This document shows positions 43,980 through 52,771 of a stretch of 64,000 nt of DNA, one piece after another. Every line of letters begins with the position of its first letter. The first letter of the stretch is position 1. The notes below the pieces were generated by a model, which worked only from the letters and a program-made list of their open reading frames with translations, searched no databases and had not been told where the DNA came from. Origin of the DNA: Floricoccus penangensis (GTDB taxonomy: Bacteria; Bacillota; Bacilli; Lactobacillales; Streptococcaceae); assembly GCF_001832885.1 (NCBI RefSeq), contig NZ_MKIQ01000002.1:30908-94907 (forward strand). The letters are read 5' to 3'. A program made the translations under genes and the position numbers.

Positions 43980-45320
43980 TTAGTATAACTCTAGGTAATT
44001 ATCAATTTCCCATTGTGATACATATTGTGCATATGATGCCCACTCAATACGTTTAGCTTCTACGAAGTTTGTATAGATATGTTCACCCATTGCATCTTTA
44101 ACAACTTCATCTTCTTGAAGTGCTTTTACTGCGTTGCGGAGAGTTGAAGGAAGGTCAGTAATTCCTACTGCTTTTCGTTCTTCATCGGTCATAACATAGA
44201 TATTTGATTCTACTGGTGCTGGTGGAGTTAATTTGTTAGTAATTCCATCAAGACCTGAATCAAGAAGAACAGCTAATGCTAGGTATGGGTTTGCTGTTGG
44301 ATCAACTGAACGTAACTCTAAACGAGTTGATTTACCACGTGAAGCTGGTACACGAATAAGTGGAGAACGGTTACGTCCTGCCCATGCAACGTATACTGGT
44401 GCTTCATATCCAGGAACAAGACGTTTATATGAGTTAACAGTTGGATTCATAATAGCAGTGAAGCTATAAGCATGTTTCAATAGACCAGCAAGGAATTCGT
44501 AAGCTGTAGTTGAAAGTTCCATTTCTCCCTTAGGATCATAGAATACATTATTTCCTTCTTTATCAAATAATGACATATTACAGTGCATACCTGAACCGTT
44601 GATACCATATTTAGGTTTAGCCATGAATGTAGCATGTAATCCATGCTCACGCGCGATTGTTTTAACAACAAGTTTAAAGATTTGGATATTGTCACATGCT
44701 TCTAATACATTTGCATATTTAAAATCAATCTCATGTTGTCCAACTGCAACTTCATGGTGACTAGCTTCAACTTCAAAACCTAATTGAGTAAGAACATTTA
44801 CAATTTCACGACGTGTATTATCTGCAAGGTCTGTTGGTGCAAGGTCAAAGTATCCACCTTGGTCATTCACTTCAAGTGTTGGAACACCATTTTCGTCTAA
44901 TTTAAATAAGAAAAATTCTGGTTCAGGTCCTAAGTTAAATGAAGAAAAACCATGATCTTCCATTTTATGTAATGCACGTTTTAAGTTACCGCGTGGATCA
45001 CCTGCAAATGGAGTTCCATCAGGATTATAAACATCACAAATTAGTCCTGCAACTTTACCGTTCTCAGCTCCCCATGGGAAGACAATCCATGTATCTAAAT
45101 CAGGATATAAGTACATATCTGATTCATTAATTCTTACAAAACCTTCAATTGAAGAACCGTCAAACATCATCTTGTTATCTAAAATTTTATCCAATTGTTC
45201 ATCAGTTGCTGGAACTTCAACATTCTTCAAAGTACCTGCAATATCAGTAAACATTAAACGTAAGAATGTAACATTTTTTTCTCTAATATCACGACGGATA
45301 TCTTCTGCAGTAATTGTCAT
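43980..45320 (-). CDS. glnA: glutamine synthetase, type I-alpha
   Basis: A 446-residue enzyme making glutamine from glutamate, ATP and ammonia. Motifs seen are the N-terminal Asp-Gly-Ser-Ser-Ile-Glu-Gly-Phe latch region (about 55), the ATP-binding [12 protein letters not shown], and Asn-Arg-Ser-Pro-Leu-Ile-Arg-Val-Pro. The short I-alpha form lacks the adenylylation insert, so control is by feedback and GlnR rather than by adenylylation. Follows glnR by 20 bases in the same transcript. Confidence 0.97.
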   Translation of the reverse strand: MTITAEDIRRDIREKNVTFLRLMFTDIAGTLKNVEVPATDEQLDKILDNKMMFDGSSIEGFVRINESDMYLYPDLDTWIVFPWGAENGKVAGLICDVYNPDGTPFAGDPRGNLKRALHKMEDHGFSSFNLGPEPEFFLFKLDENGVPTLEVNDQGGYFDLAPTDLADNTRREIVNVLTQLGFEVEASHHEVAVGQHEIDFKYANVLEACDNIQIFKLVVKTIAREHGLHATFMAKPKYGINGSGMHCNMSLFDKEGNNVFYDPKGEMELSTTAYEFLAGLLKHAYSFTAIMNPTVNSYKRLVPGYEAPVYVAWAGRNRSPLIRVPASRGKSTRLELRSVDPTANPYLALAVLLDSGLDGITNKLTPPAPVESNIYVMTDEERKAVGITDLPSTLRNAVKALQEDEVVKDAMGEHIYTNFVEAKRIEWASYAQYVSQWEIDNYLELY

Positions 45321-45340
45321 TTGTCTCTCCTTAAATTCCT

Positions 45341-45718
45341 TTACATGGATATGTGTCCAAAACTAGTGTCTGCTTTACCGTTAAATCTACTTTGACGTAT
45401 TAGTTCATCCTCTAATAATCTACGCACTTCTTTATCACTCAAAGATTTAGACAATTTATTTTCTTGCTCAGCTTTATTTTTTTCATATACTTTTCTAATT
45501 TGAGCAATATTTAAACCATCACCAATATAATCTTTAATTTCTAAAAGTACATCAATATCATTTAAAGAATACATTCGCCTATTGCCATCGTTTCTTGCAG
45601 GAAAAATTAATTCTTGATCCTCATAGTAACGAATTTGGCGTGCAGATAGGTCGGTTAACTTCATGACAGTTCCTATTGGAAATACTGCCATTGATCGACG
45701 TAATTCTCTTTCTTTCAC
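45341..45718 (-). CDS. glnR: MerR-family nitrogen repressor GlnR
   Basis: A 125-residue repressor. The GTG start at 45718 has AAAGGAG at good spacing and gives the standard [15 protein letters not shown] start; the open frame is longer but its first 17 codons match nothing in GlnR. The helix-turn-helix [10 protein letters not shown] (about 25-34) and the winged Gly-Asn-Arg-Arg-Met-Tyr are conserved. In relatives it represses glnRA and transport genes when glutamine is abundant, using feedback-inhibited GlnA. Confidence 0.95.
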   Translation of the reverse strand: MKERELRRSMAVFPIGTVMKLTDLSARQIRYYEDQELIFPARNDGNRRMYSLNDIDVLLEIKDYIGDGLNIAQIRKVYEKNKAEQENKLSKSLSDKEVRRLLEDELIRQSRFNGKADTSFGHISM

Positions 45719-45740
45719 TTCGATCTCCTTTACAAAATAT

Positions 45741-45793
45741 ATTCTAACTATAATTTTCAGAAAAGTCAACCACTAATGTCATATTTTATGACA
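45741..45793 (-). promoter_or_regulatory. glnRA promoter with GlnR box
   Basis: Minus-strand TTGACT (45764-45769), 17-base spacer, TAGAAT (45741-45746). Just upstream lies TGTCATAAAATATGACA (45777-45793), a perfect match to the GlnR consensus TGTNA-N7-TNACA. Its position touches the -35 region. Confidence 0.92.
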
Positions 45794-45795
45794 TG

Positions 45796-45828
45796 AAAAG
45801 AGGAAGTATAATTATACTCCCTCTTTTT
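45796..45828 (-). terminator. terminator of the autolysin/Ser-rich protein operon
   Basis: AAAAGAGGAAGTATAA and TTATACTCCCTCTTTT arms (one mismatch), directly after the stop codon of the Ser-rich protein and adjoining the GlnR box. Confidence 0.75.
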
Positions 45829-45832
45829 ATTA

Positions 45833-46270
45833 CTAAAATCCTTGTTCTTTTAAATAATCAATAAGATTTTTTCCTTTAGATGTTGCATCATTAATGTACT
45901 TACTAATATCTAGATCGCTGAAATCCCCATCATTCATACCAGCCTTCCGCATTTCTTCACGAGCTTCTTTAATAGACATTACTTTCGAAGCCTGATCTTT
46001 TATTTCTTTATTATCTTTTTCTTCTTGTGAATGATTTTTATTAGTATCATCACTTGTTTCTGATTCATTCGTAGATGTTGATGAGCTAGAACTTGATTTT
46101 ATTTCTTCACTATTTTTATTTGAGCTTCCATCAGTAGAAGAACTTTTAGTCATACTAGAGGAAGTCGAAGTTTTATTTTCATTACTTTCTTTATTATTAG
46201 TAGATTTGTAAAAAACAAATCCAATAACCAAAATAATTAGTAAAATAATCGGTATGAATATTTTTTTCAT
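45833..46270 (-). CDS. membrane-anchored Ser/Thr-rich protein
   Basis: A 145-residue protein: basic start, one hydrophobic anchor (about residues 4-20), a low-complexity Ser/Thr/Asn/Glu linker (about 22-85) and a small charged helical domain (about 90-145) with Ser-Ile-Lys-Glu-Ala-Arg-Glu-Glu-Met-Arg. No LPXTG or lipobox is seen. The linker suggests a wall-spanning spacer that places the C-terminal domain outside. It follows the autolysin gene by 12 bases, so a role in cell-wall remodelling is inferred, not proved. Start at the second ATG of an ATG-ATG pair, from AGGAG spacing. Confidence 0.6.
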   Translation of the reverse strand: MKKIFIPIILLIILVIGFVFYKSTNNKESNENKTSTSSSMTKSSSTDGSSNKNSEEIKSSSSSSTSTNESETSDDTNKNHSQEEKDNKEIKDQASKVMSIKEAREEMRKAGMNDGDFSDLDISKYINDATSKGKNLIDYLKEQGF

Positions 46271-46282
46271 CATTTCTCCTAA

Positions 46283-48868
46283 CTAGTCTAAAGCATTTAA
46301 ATTATAATTTTTAATTCTGTTTATCAAATTATTAGCATAGTTTGGATCAGTTGCATATCCTCCATTTTGAAGAGCTTGTGCAGCATTTTCAAAAGTCTGT
46401 GCCTTTGATTTAAGAACATTTGTATAGCGATCTGGATTCCCCGTAATTTTATTTACATAATCTTTCAAGCTATCAACTTGAGAAGGATACTTCCTGAATT
46501 TAGCTTTTACTGTAATTGATTTACCATCTACAAACTCATTAGTATCTTTCTCATAAATTTCTCCTGTCCATGACGAATCTGCTTTTACACCAAATAAGTT
46601 GTTTGCATTCATAGCAAGCTCACTTTGTCCCCAAGCACTTTCTGCAATTGTTTGACTCAGAATTACTGAAGCAAACAAATTGTTATTATTTGCAAGCTTA
46701 ACTGCTTCTGGATAGATATTTTCAAACCATGATTTTTGACTATCGTTTAATGCATTAAGTTTTAATTCTGGTTTCACTTGTTTTTCATCATTCACAATTG
46801 ATTCACTTGTTTGAGGAACTTCTTCTACTCTCGAAGGTTCAGTAGATTTCGGAATATCAGGTGAACTAGAAACGGAGTTATTATCTTTTTGCTGATTTTC
46901 AGGTTTCACATTTGGTTTTGGAGCTTTCGATATAGATGAATTTTCTTGAATTGTAATAAATGGAGTGCCATCTAGATTTACTTTATCACCTTTTTTATAT
47001 AGTTTAATGTTTATTCCTTCTAAACGTTTAGACATACCAGAGCTTCCTGCAGGCTCACCATTTTTAGCCCAACCTAACCAACCTTTATCTTGTATATGGA
47101 CACGATAATATACATCATAAATGTTTGATAAGTCACCAGTTAATTGAATCTTGATTCCTTCTAACCTTAATGATTGACCAGTTGTTCCAGATAATTGATT
47201 GTCACTCATATTTTTTTGCCATCCGATATTTTGAATATGAGTAGAGTAGCTCACTCCTCCTGAAACAGGAAGGTTATTTAGATTAATTTTAATTCCTTCT
47301 AACCTCAACGATAAGCCACTTGTTCCAGATAATTCACCATTAGAAACATATTTTTGCCATCCAATATCTTGAACGTGGGTTGAATAATTTACATTTGGAA
47401 TTGGAGCTGGGGCTGGGGCTGGTTCTAGAAAAGCATCCGAACCTGTATTAAAAGATTGACCTTTAGGAACAAGTTTAACATTTATTCCTTCTAAACGTTT
47501 AGACATACCTGAGCTTCCCGCAGATTCTCCATTTTTGGCCCAACCTAACCAGCCTTTATCTTGTATATGGACTCGGTAATATATATCATACTTACTTGAT
47601 ACCTCGCCCTTCAGCCTAATTTTGATTCCTTCTAGTCTTAATGATTGTCCCGTTGTTCCAGACATTCTATTGTCACTCACCCATGGCAACCAACCTTTGT
47701 TTTGTACATGAGTTGTGTATTCAATACTTCCTTCTCCTGGCAAAGCAATCTTAATACCTTCAAGTCTCAATGATTGTCCGCTTGTACCAGACATTTCACC
47801 ATTTTCAACATAATTTTGCCAACCAATACTCTGTACATGAGTTGAATATGCAATTGTATTTTCAGGATATGATACCTGTAGATTATTATTAACTACTGCA
47901 GAAGCTTTTTGACTACCATTATACGCATAAGCATGAACTGAATATGCTCCACTTTCAAAATTATGTTTAGAAGCATCAAAAGTAGCTAAATATTCGCCAT
48001 CCTTTATTTTCTTCGCTTCATACCATTTAATATCATCTTGTCCATTTTTATTAGACCAGATAGGAACTTCTACTATAGTGCTTTTTACATTGTTAGTCTT
48101 AACTCTTACACTAAATTTACCATTTTTAGGATTTCCTTCAATGGTTGTACTTGTTATAATCGGTTTAATTAGCAATTTTTGTTTGTAATATTTATCAACT
48201 AGCTCTTTAAATTGGTACATATCATAAGATTGCCCAAAATATTGGCCACCTCTATTAGCCCAATACCAATCAGGGTCAACATGATCTGTCCCTCCCCATT
48301 TGTATGAAATATTTTTATGACTAGCTAAATTCCCATCCAAGTCCTTACTTGATTCAGATACAAGTTTTGGGTTTCCCATATCATACTTTATTAATTGATC
48401 AGCAGTCCAATTTGCTAAATTTGCAATTTGTTTAGCAAACTGGTCCTTCGATCTCACTCTTGTCTGTTCAATTTGTATACCATATCTATTACCAAATGGT
48501 CCTGACCCCCATGATTTTTTACTAGTATCAGCGATTGTTTTAAGAGAATAAGCATCTACAAATGAATGAACAAATGCATTCTCTTGATTTCTAACCATAT
48601 AAGCAATCTCGCTATCAATAGTTGTATACTCGTTGGCAACTTCATGTATGATAACTAATGTTGGTTTACCTGCATTAAAAGTCATGCTTATACCACCATT
48701 TTTCGCTGAATCTTGCATTTCAATCTTATAGTCTACCGTTTCGTTTACAGGTTTTATTTTATTATTTAAAATATAATCATTAACTGCACTTGCAGCAAAT
48801 ACCCTTACTCCTGTTGTAAACGAGAACATCAAAACAATAAAACTCAACAAAAACTTCTTCATTTTCAT
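46283..48868 (-). CDS. two-domain autolysin: amidase, ChW repeats, glucosaminidase
   Basis: An 861-residue secreted protein. Signal peptide (about 1-26), an N-acetylmuramoyl-L-alanine amidase type 2 domain (about 60-235; Zn residues in Ile-His-Glu-Val and Thr-Asp-His-Val-Asp-Pro), a GBS Bsp-like domain (about 240-335), six ChW repeats of about 46 residues (about 338-640, each with Gly-Trp and Ser-Xaa-Arg-Leu-Glu-Gly-Ile), a Ser/Pro-rich linker, and a C-terminal GH73 glucosaminidase (Glu-Ser-Ala-Trp-Gly-Gln-Ser-Glu-Leu). It should cut peptidoglycan at two places and bind the wall through the repeats. The six repeats form two blocks of three. Confidence 0.9.
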   Translation of the reverse strand: MKMKKFLLSFIVLMFSFTTGVRVFAASAVNDYILNNKIKPVNETVDYKIEMQDSAKNGGISMTFNAGKPTLVIIHEVANEYTTIDSEIAYMVRNQENAFVHSFVDAYSLKTIADTSKKSWGSGPFGNRYGIQIEQTRVRSKDQFAKQIANLANWTADQLIKYDMGNPKLVSESSKDLDGNLASHKNISYKWGGTDHVDPDWYWANRGGQYFGQSYDMYQFKELVDKYYKQKLLIKPIITSTTIEGNPKNGKFSVRVKTNNVKSTIVEVPIWSNKNGQDDIKWYEAKKIKDGEYLATFDASKHNFESGAYSVHAYAYNGSQKASAVVNNNLQVSYPENTIAYSTHVQSIGWQNYVENGEMSGTSGQSLRLEGIKIALPGEGSIEYTTHVQNKGWLPWVSDNRMSGTTGQSLRLEGIKIRLKGEVSSKYDIYYRVHIQDKGWLGWAKNGESAGSSGMSKRLEGINVKLVPKGQSFNTGSDAFLEPAPAPAPIPNVNYSTHVQDIGWQKYVSNGELSGTSGLSLRLEGIKINLNNLPVSGGVSYSTHIQNIGWQKNMSDNQLSGTTGQSLRLEGIKIQLTGDLSNIYDVYYRVHIQDKGWLGWAKNGEPAGSSGMSKRLEGINIKLYKKGDKVNLDGTPFITIQENSSISKAPKPNVKPENQQKDNNSVSSSPDIPKSTEPSRVEEVPQTSESIVNDEKQVKPELKLNALNDSQKSWFENIYPEAVKLANNNNLFASVILSQTIAESAWGQSELAMNANNLFGVKADSSWTGEIYEKDTNEFVDGKSITVKAKFRKYPSQVDSLKDYVNKITGNPDRYTNVLKSKAQTFENAAQALQNGGYATDPNYANNLINRIKNYNLNALD

Positions 48869-49044
48869 TATAACTCCCTTTCAAAAGATCTTTGATTCAA
48901 TTGTAACACATTTACTAATAATATTAAATAAAATAGAAAATTCAATTTAATGTTATCAATAATATATATTCTACAAACCAGAACGCTTTATACTACATAA
49001 GAATAGAAAGCAAAATTTCTGAAGAATATACTAATCAAATTTAT
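48869..49044. other. AT-rich gap without a recognisable gene
   Basis: Noncoding DNA between the autolysin start and the operon terminator. It probably holds the autolysin promoter, but I could not choose a -35/-10 pair with confidence. Confidence 0.5.
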
Positions 49045-49105
49045 AAAAAAAACAGACTATATAAGAATATTTGCATACTTAATTCTTATACAGCCTGATT
49101 TTTTA
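49045..49105 (-). terminator. terminator of the polysaccharide operon
   Basis: TATAAGAAT (49060-49068) and ATTCTTATA (49082-49090) arms, extended by CAG/CTG pairs, followed on the minus strand by eight Ts. It closes the long glycan-synthesis operon after the remnant gene. Confidence 0.8.
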
Positions 49106-49116
49106 CAAAAGATTAT

Positions 49117-49496
49117 TTAGTATAAAACTGCCGATACTCCTACTGCAAGTATTAAAGCTTGAATTACCAAAATAATTACTTTCTTATTTGCTATTTTCTT
49201 TGCATTCAAATATAGCTATGAAAATATATAGGAACCATTAGCCAACTAGTTAATGGTCCATAAAATAGATTTGCCGCATTTCCAAATCCTCTGATACTAT
49301 AAGGATCAGATTGTGGAACTATCTGATCATCATTAAGTGCACCAATTAAACTCATCAATCTAAAAACATGAAATTTCTCATCATAAGTATTAATTAGATA
49401 GTCTGGTCTTTTATATAGAATACTTGTAAGAATAGCACTTAAAAATGTTAAAACTTGCGCAAACGGATCCTTGCATAAATGCATAATCTTTTTCAT
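49117..49496 (-). pseudogene. truncated GT-C-like membrane protein gene
   Basis: The first 96 codons (start at 49496, AAGGA upstream) encode the N-terminus of a GT-C-like protein: a hydrophobic segment, Asp-Glu-Lys-Phe-His-Val-Phe-Arg-Leu, then Gly-Asn-Ala-Ala-Asn-Leu-Phe-Tyr-Gly-Pro and a stop at 49206. A second, different frame then encodes a C-terminal hydrophobic tail (Lys-Lys-Val-Ile-Ile-Leu-Val-Ile-Gln-Ala-Leu-Ile-Leu) ending at a TAA (49117-49119). The middle is missing, so this looks like an internal deletion with frameshift of a gene like 31044-32822. It is the last element of the polysaccharide operon. Confidence 0.65.
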
Positions 49497-49525
49497 AAAT
49501 ATATCCTTATTGTTTTTTTCCTTAT

Positions 49526-50488
49526 CTATTTTGAAAATTTAGCATAAAACTTTAATGCAAGAGAATAGATATTACATTTTATAGCGACATATGCGGCCTT
49601 ATATTCAAACTTCAGTTTATCATTTCCAATAGCTTGCCAAAAAAGAGATTTGCCTTTTTTCTTTACTTCAGAGTATAAATTTTTTTCTACATCATTGCTA
49701 GGCTGAGTAGTATAAGCAATATCTAGAGGTAACAGCCAACAATATTGAATCATTGCTTGAGCATACCTTTCTAAATTTGGATTTTTTTCAACGATTTCAT
49801 TACACTCTGACTCGATTAAAGGAATATAACTTAGGTGATAGTCCTTTAATCCTTCTTTAGTTATGGAAGTTTCATTTTGAAAATAATTATACAAACACTC
49901 TGAAATTGTAACAACTTTTCTAGTATCCTTAATTATTTGTAAATTATTTAAAGCATCTTCGCCAACCTTTAAATCAATAAATTCATGATTTTTAATTAAA
50001 TTTGACTTATACAATTTATTCCAATAGCAGTACATCAAATCAAAGGTCATATAAGGCTTCAAAGGTTCTGTATATAACTCATCTTTCAATTTGATTGGGA
50101 TGGTACCATCCTTACTAATTCTTTTTGCACTACATGCACATATGTCAGCAGAATTATTAATTATTGCATCATACATGGTAACGTACATGTTTTCTTCTAT
50201 CCAGTCATCTGAATCAACAAATCCAATATAATCCCCAGTTGAGTTTTCAATCCCCGTATTTCTAGCTGCTGTGACACCTTTATTTTCTTGATTTATTAAA
50301 ATAATTCTATCATCTGAACTATATTTTTCCTTACATAACTCGTAAGAAGAATCAGTGGAACCATCATTAACAATAATAATTTCCAAGTTACTATAAGTTT
50401 GATTTTGTATACTATCTATACATCTAATTATATACTTCTCGGCATTATATACAGGAATAATTATTGATATTTTACTTTTATTTTTCAT
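49526..50488 (-). CDS. GT2 family glycosyltransferase
   Basis: A 320-residue cytosolic GT-A enzyme. The start Ile-Ser-Ile-Ile-Ile-Pro-Val-Tyr-Asn-Ala-Glu, the Asn-Asp-Gly-Ser-Thr-Asp (about residue 40), Asn-Xaa-Gly-Val-Thr-Ala-Ala-Arg-Asn-Xaa-Gly and Asp-Ser-Asp-Asp-Trp (metal-binding DXD, about 95) motifs are clear. Sugar specificity cannot be read. It overlaps the next gene by 11 bases, so it belongs to the operon. Confidence 0.85.
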   Translation of the reverse strand: MKNKSKISIIIPVYNAEKYIIRCIDSIQNQTYSNLEIIIVNDGSTDSSYELCKEKYSSDDRIILINQENKGVTAARNTGIENSTGDYIGFVDSDDWIEENMYVTMYDAIINNSADICACSAKRISKDGTIPIKLKDELYTEPLKPYMTFDLMYCYWNKLYKSNLIKNHEFIDLKVGEDALNNLQIIKDTRKVVTISECLYNYFQNETSITKEGLKDYHLSYIPLIESECNEIVEKNPNLERYAQAMIQYCWLLPLDIAYTTQPSNDVEKNLYSEVKKKGKSLFWQAIGNDKLKFEYKAAYVAIKCNIYSLALKFYAKFSK

Positions 50489-51332
50489 ATCTCTGCGCCT
50501 TGAACCTTATCCCATCGTAGGTTCCTCTAAAGTATGCCTTAATTTTCTTAAATTTATTTTTTTCAAAGAAAACACTTTTCATTAATACAATAAATCCGAC
50601 ATATAAATATGACCACGTTTCTTTAGATAGGCCATATTTTTTTATAAGAATCACCGCGTTTCTTGAAAAATAATATCTTCTAAAAGGAGAATAATTAAAT
50701 GTCAAAAGCTTTAAACCTAAAAAGTTGTGATAGTCAGCATCACCAAGTTCATGAAGTAATCCTACAAACGGGATTTGATATAAATAATATCCATTTTTCT
50801 TTAATCTTATTGTCAAATCAAAGTCAACTAAATCTATAAAAAGACTATTATCGTAAGTAAAACCATCTTTGAACAAATATGTAGGCATTAAACTCCCAGA
50901 AGTAATCATATTATTCTTTTTTTCAACTTTTTCAGGTATCTCCTCACTATCTTTGATATTTCTATCTTCACGATAGCAATTCAGTAGGCCAATATCAGGT
51001 AATTGTAAATATTTTTGGTATTCATTAATTAAGCCATCTAGAACAACACTATCTTGATCCAAGGTTAAAAACCAGTCAAATTTATTTTCAACTGCAAATT
51101 CACCAATTTTATTTAAAGCAAATGCAATTCCCTTATTCTCTTCTAATTCTATCAAAGAAATTTTTTCAAATTCCCTAATTATATTTTTTATCGCATCAAC
51201 ATTATCCGATCCATTATCAATAATCACAACTTCATCTACTTGATTTATTATTGAAGATATGTTCTCAATGAGTCGTTCTGTATCTGGATTAAAAGTAACA
51301 ATACCAGCTAAAATCTTCGTACTATCATTCAT
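50478..51332 (-). CDS. rhamnosyltransferase-like GT2 enzyme
   Basis: A 284-residue GT2 enzyme. The start Ile-Val-Thr-Phe-Asn-Pro-Asp-Thr-Glu-Arg-Leu, Ile-Ile-Asp-Asn-Gly-Ser-Asp-Asn (about 40), Thr-Leu-Asp-Gln-Asp-Ser and His-Xaa-Leu-Gly are typical of RfbF/WbbL-type rhamnosyltransferases. Adding rhamnose from dTDP-L-rhamnose is thus probable and fits rmlD upstream. Overlaps the flippase gene by 8 bases and the next GT2 gene by 11. Confidence 0.8.
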   Translation of the reverse strand: MNDSTKILAGIVTFNPDTERLIENISSIINQVDEVVIIDNGSDNVDAIKNIIREFEKISLIELEENKGIAFALNKIGEFAVENKFDWFLTLDQDSVVLDGLINEYQKYLQLPDIGLLNCYREDRNIKDSEEIPEKVEKKNNMITSGSLMPTYLFKDGFTYDNSLFIDLVDFDLTIRLKKNGYYLYQIPFVGLLHELGDADYHNFLGLKLLTFNYSPFRRYYFSRNAVILIKKYGLSKETWSYLYVGFIVLMKSVFFEKNKFKKIKAYFRGTYDGIRFKAQRYEK

Positions 51333-52761
51333 TTTTTTTAACCACTCCTTTTACTAAAGCAAATAATTCATCTAAAATTGTAGACCTCAATAATTTTAAT
51401 GCAACTATATAAGTCACAACTGCTACACATGCTTCAATAATGTAGAAGAACATTGAAGAAGGGGTTGACCTGTCTATCCAATTTGTCACAAAAAATACTA
51501 ATATACCTGCCAACAAGTATTTCCATGTTTCAAAAAGAAAAGTAGCAATATTAAATCTTTTTCTTAAGACAAACATTTGATATAAAGTCACTGCTACTTC
51601 AGTTAAAACAGTTGTTATCGTTGCACCAACAACACCAAGTTTAGGAATTAAAATTAAATTCATAACCACATTTACAATTAATCCGATAAATGCGCCTATA
51701 TTGAACTCTTTTATCATGTTTGTCGGAAGAAGGTATTGGTTTCCTAAAACATTTGCCCATGCAACAAAAACAATCATTATCGACTGTATAAACATTACAA
51801 TTCCAACTTCTTTAAATTCAGAACCTAAAAAGTATACCGCAAAAGATTCCGACACCGCCATTATAGAAAACATTGAGAAAATACTAATAGCATTTACCAT
51901 TCTGAATGATCTATACATAATATTAGAAATTTCTTCTTCTTGATGAGTTGAATGAAGATAAGCAATTCTTGGTATTACAGCTGCACTTAGACTTGTCACC
52001 AGAGTTACTGCAACCCGTATAAATCGATCCGATTGATCAAAAATACCAGCTGCGGCTTTCGAGTCCATATTACCCAACATTAATTTATTTAAATATAAGT
52101 AAAATTGTATTAAAATTTGAGGTAAAAATAATTGTAGCATAGGTTTTATATGTCTTTTTAAATTAAGATCCTTAAATCTAACCAAATTTACTTCATTTTT
52201 CATGAAGGGCCACATACTTAAATTACCTAAAAAAGTTGAAATTGGTACTGTACCCACATAAATCCATAAATCATTAGGACTCTTTACAAATGTAAAAGTT
52301 ACAATCACAGCCAAGATTTTTATTAACATGTTTCTTAAAATTATATTTTTAAATTCCTCGACTCCCATAAAGTACCAAGAAATATCTAAACCAACAGCTA
52401 ATAAGATAAATGACTGCATAAAATAGAGTACGTAATCTTCTTTTATTACAAAAATTACTAAGAATAAAAAGGAAATCACAGAAATTGTTGTTGTGATAGC
52501 CTTTATAAAAAATATTTCCCAAAAAACAATGCTTCTATTTTCTTTATTATCTTGATTATATGCCACTTCTCTATTACCGTACAGAACTGAACTTAATGCT
52601 GCAAATAATGAAAAATAAGAGACAACCGTATTAGTATATGCGGCAGAACCCATTCCATCTATACCGAAAATTCTGGATACGTATGGAATAGTGATTAAAG
52701 GGAATATCAAGCTAAGAACTTGATAGCCTGTATTATATATTATATTTTTTATCAGTTTCAT
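51325..52761 (-). CDS. Wzx-type oligosaccharide flippase
   Basis: A 478-residue protein with 12-14 hydrophobic segments. The N-terminal Gly-Tyr-Gln-Val-Leu-Ser-Leu-Ile-Phe-Pro-Leu-Ile-Thr-Ile-Pro-Tyr-Val-Ser-Arg-Ile and Gly-Asn-Arg-Glu-Val-Ala segments are those of RfbX/Wzx-like polysaccharide flippases of the MOP group. It should move lipid-linked repeat units across the membrane. It replaces the RgpC/RgpD ABC exporter expected in classic rhamnose-polysaccharide loci; no ABC exporter genes are present in this operon within the window. Confidence 0.88.
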   Translation of the reverse strand: MKLIKNIIYNTGYQVLSLIFPLITIPYVSRIFGIDGMGSAAYTNTVVSYFSLFAALSSVLYGNREVAYNQDNKENRSIVFWEIFFIKAITTTISVISFLFLVIFVIKEDYVLYFMQSFILLAVGLDISWYFMGVEEFKNIILRNMLIKILAVIVTFTFVKSPNDLWIYVGTVPISTFLGNLSMWPFMKNEVNLVRFKDLNLKRHIKPMLQLFLPQILIQFYLYLNKLMLGNMDSKAAAGIFDQSDRFIRVAVTLVTSLSAAVIPRIAYLHSTHQEEEISNIMYRSFRMVNAISIFSMFSIMAVSESFAVYFLGSEFKEVGIVMFIQSIMIVFVAWANVLGNQYLLPTNMIKEFNIGAFIGLIVNVVMNLILIPKLGVVGATITTVLTEVAVTLYQMFVLRKRFNIATFLFETWKYLLAGILVFFVTNWIDRSTPSSMFFYIIEACVAVVTYIVALKLLRSTILDELFALVKGVVKKNE

Positions 52762-52771
52762 ACTATTTCCT

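Noticed and set aside
46985..47890. CRISPR-like direct repeats
   Set aside because: The repeats are in frame within the autolysin gene, vary in sequence and encode ChW domains.
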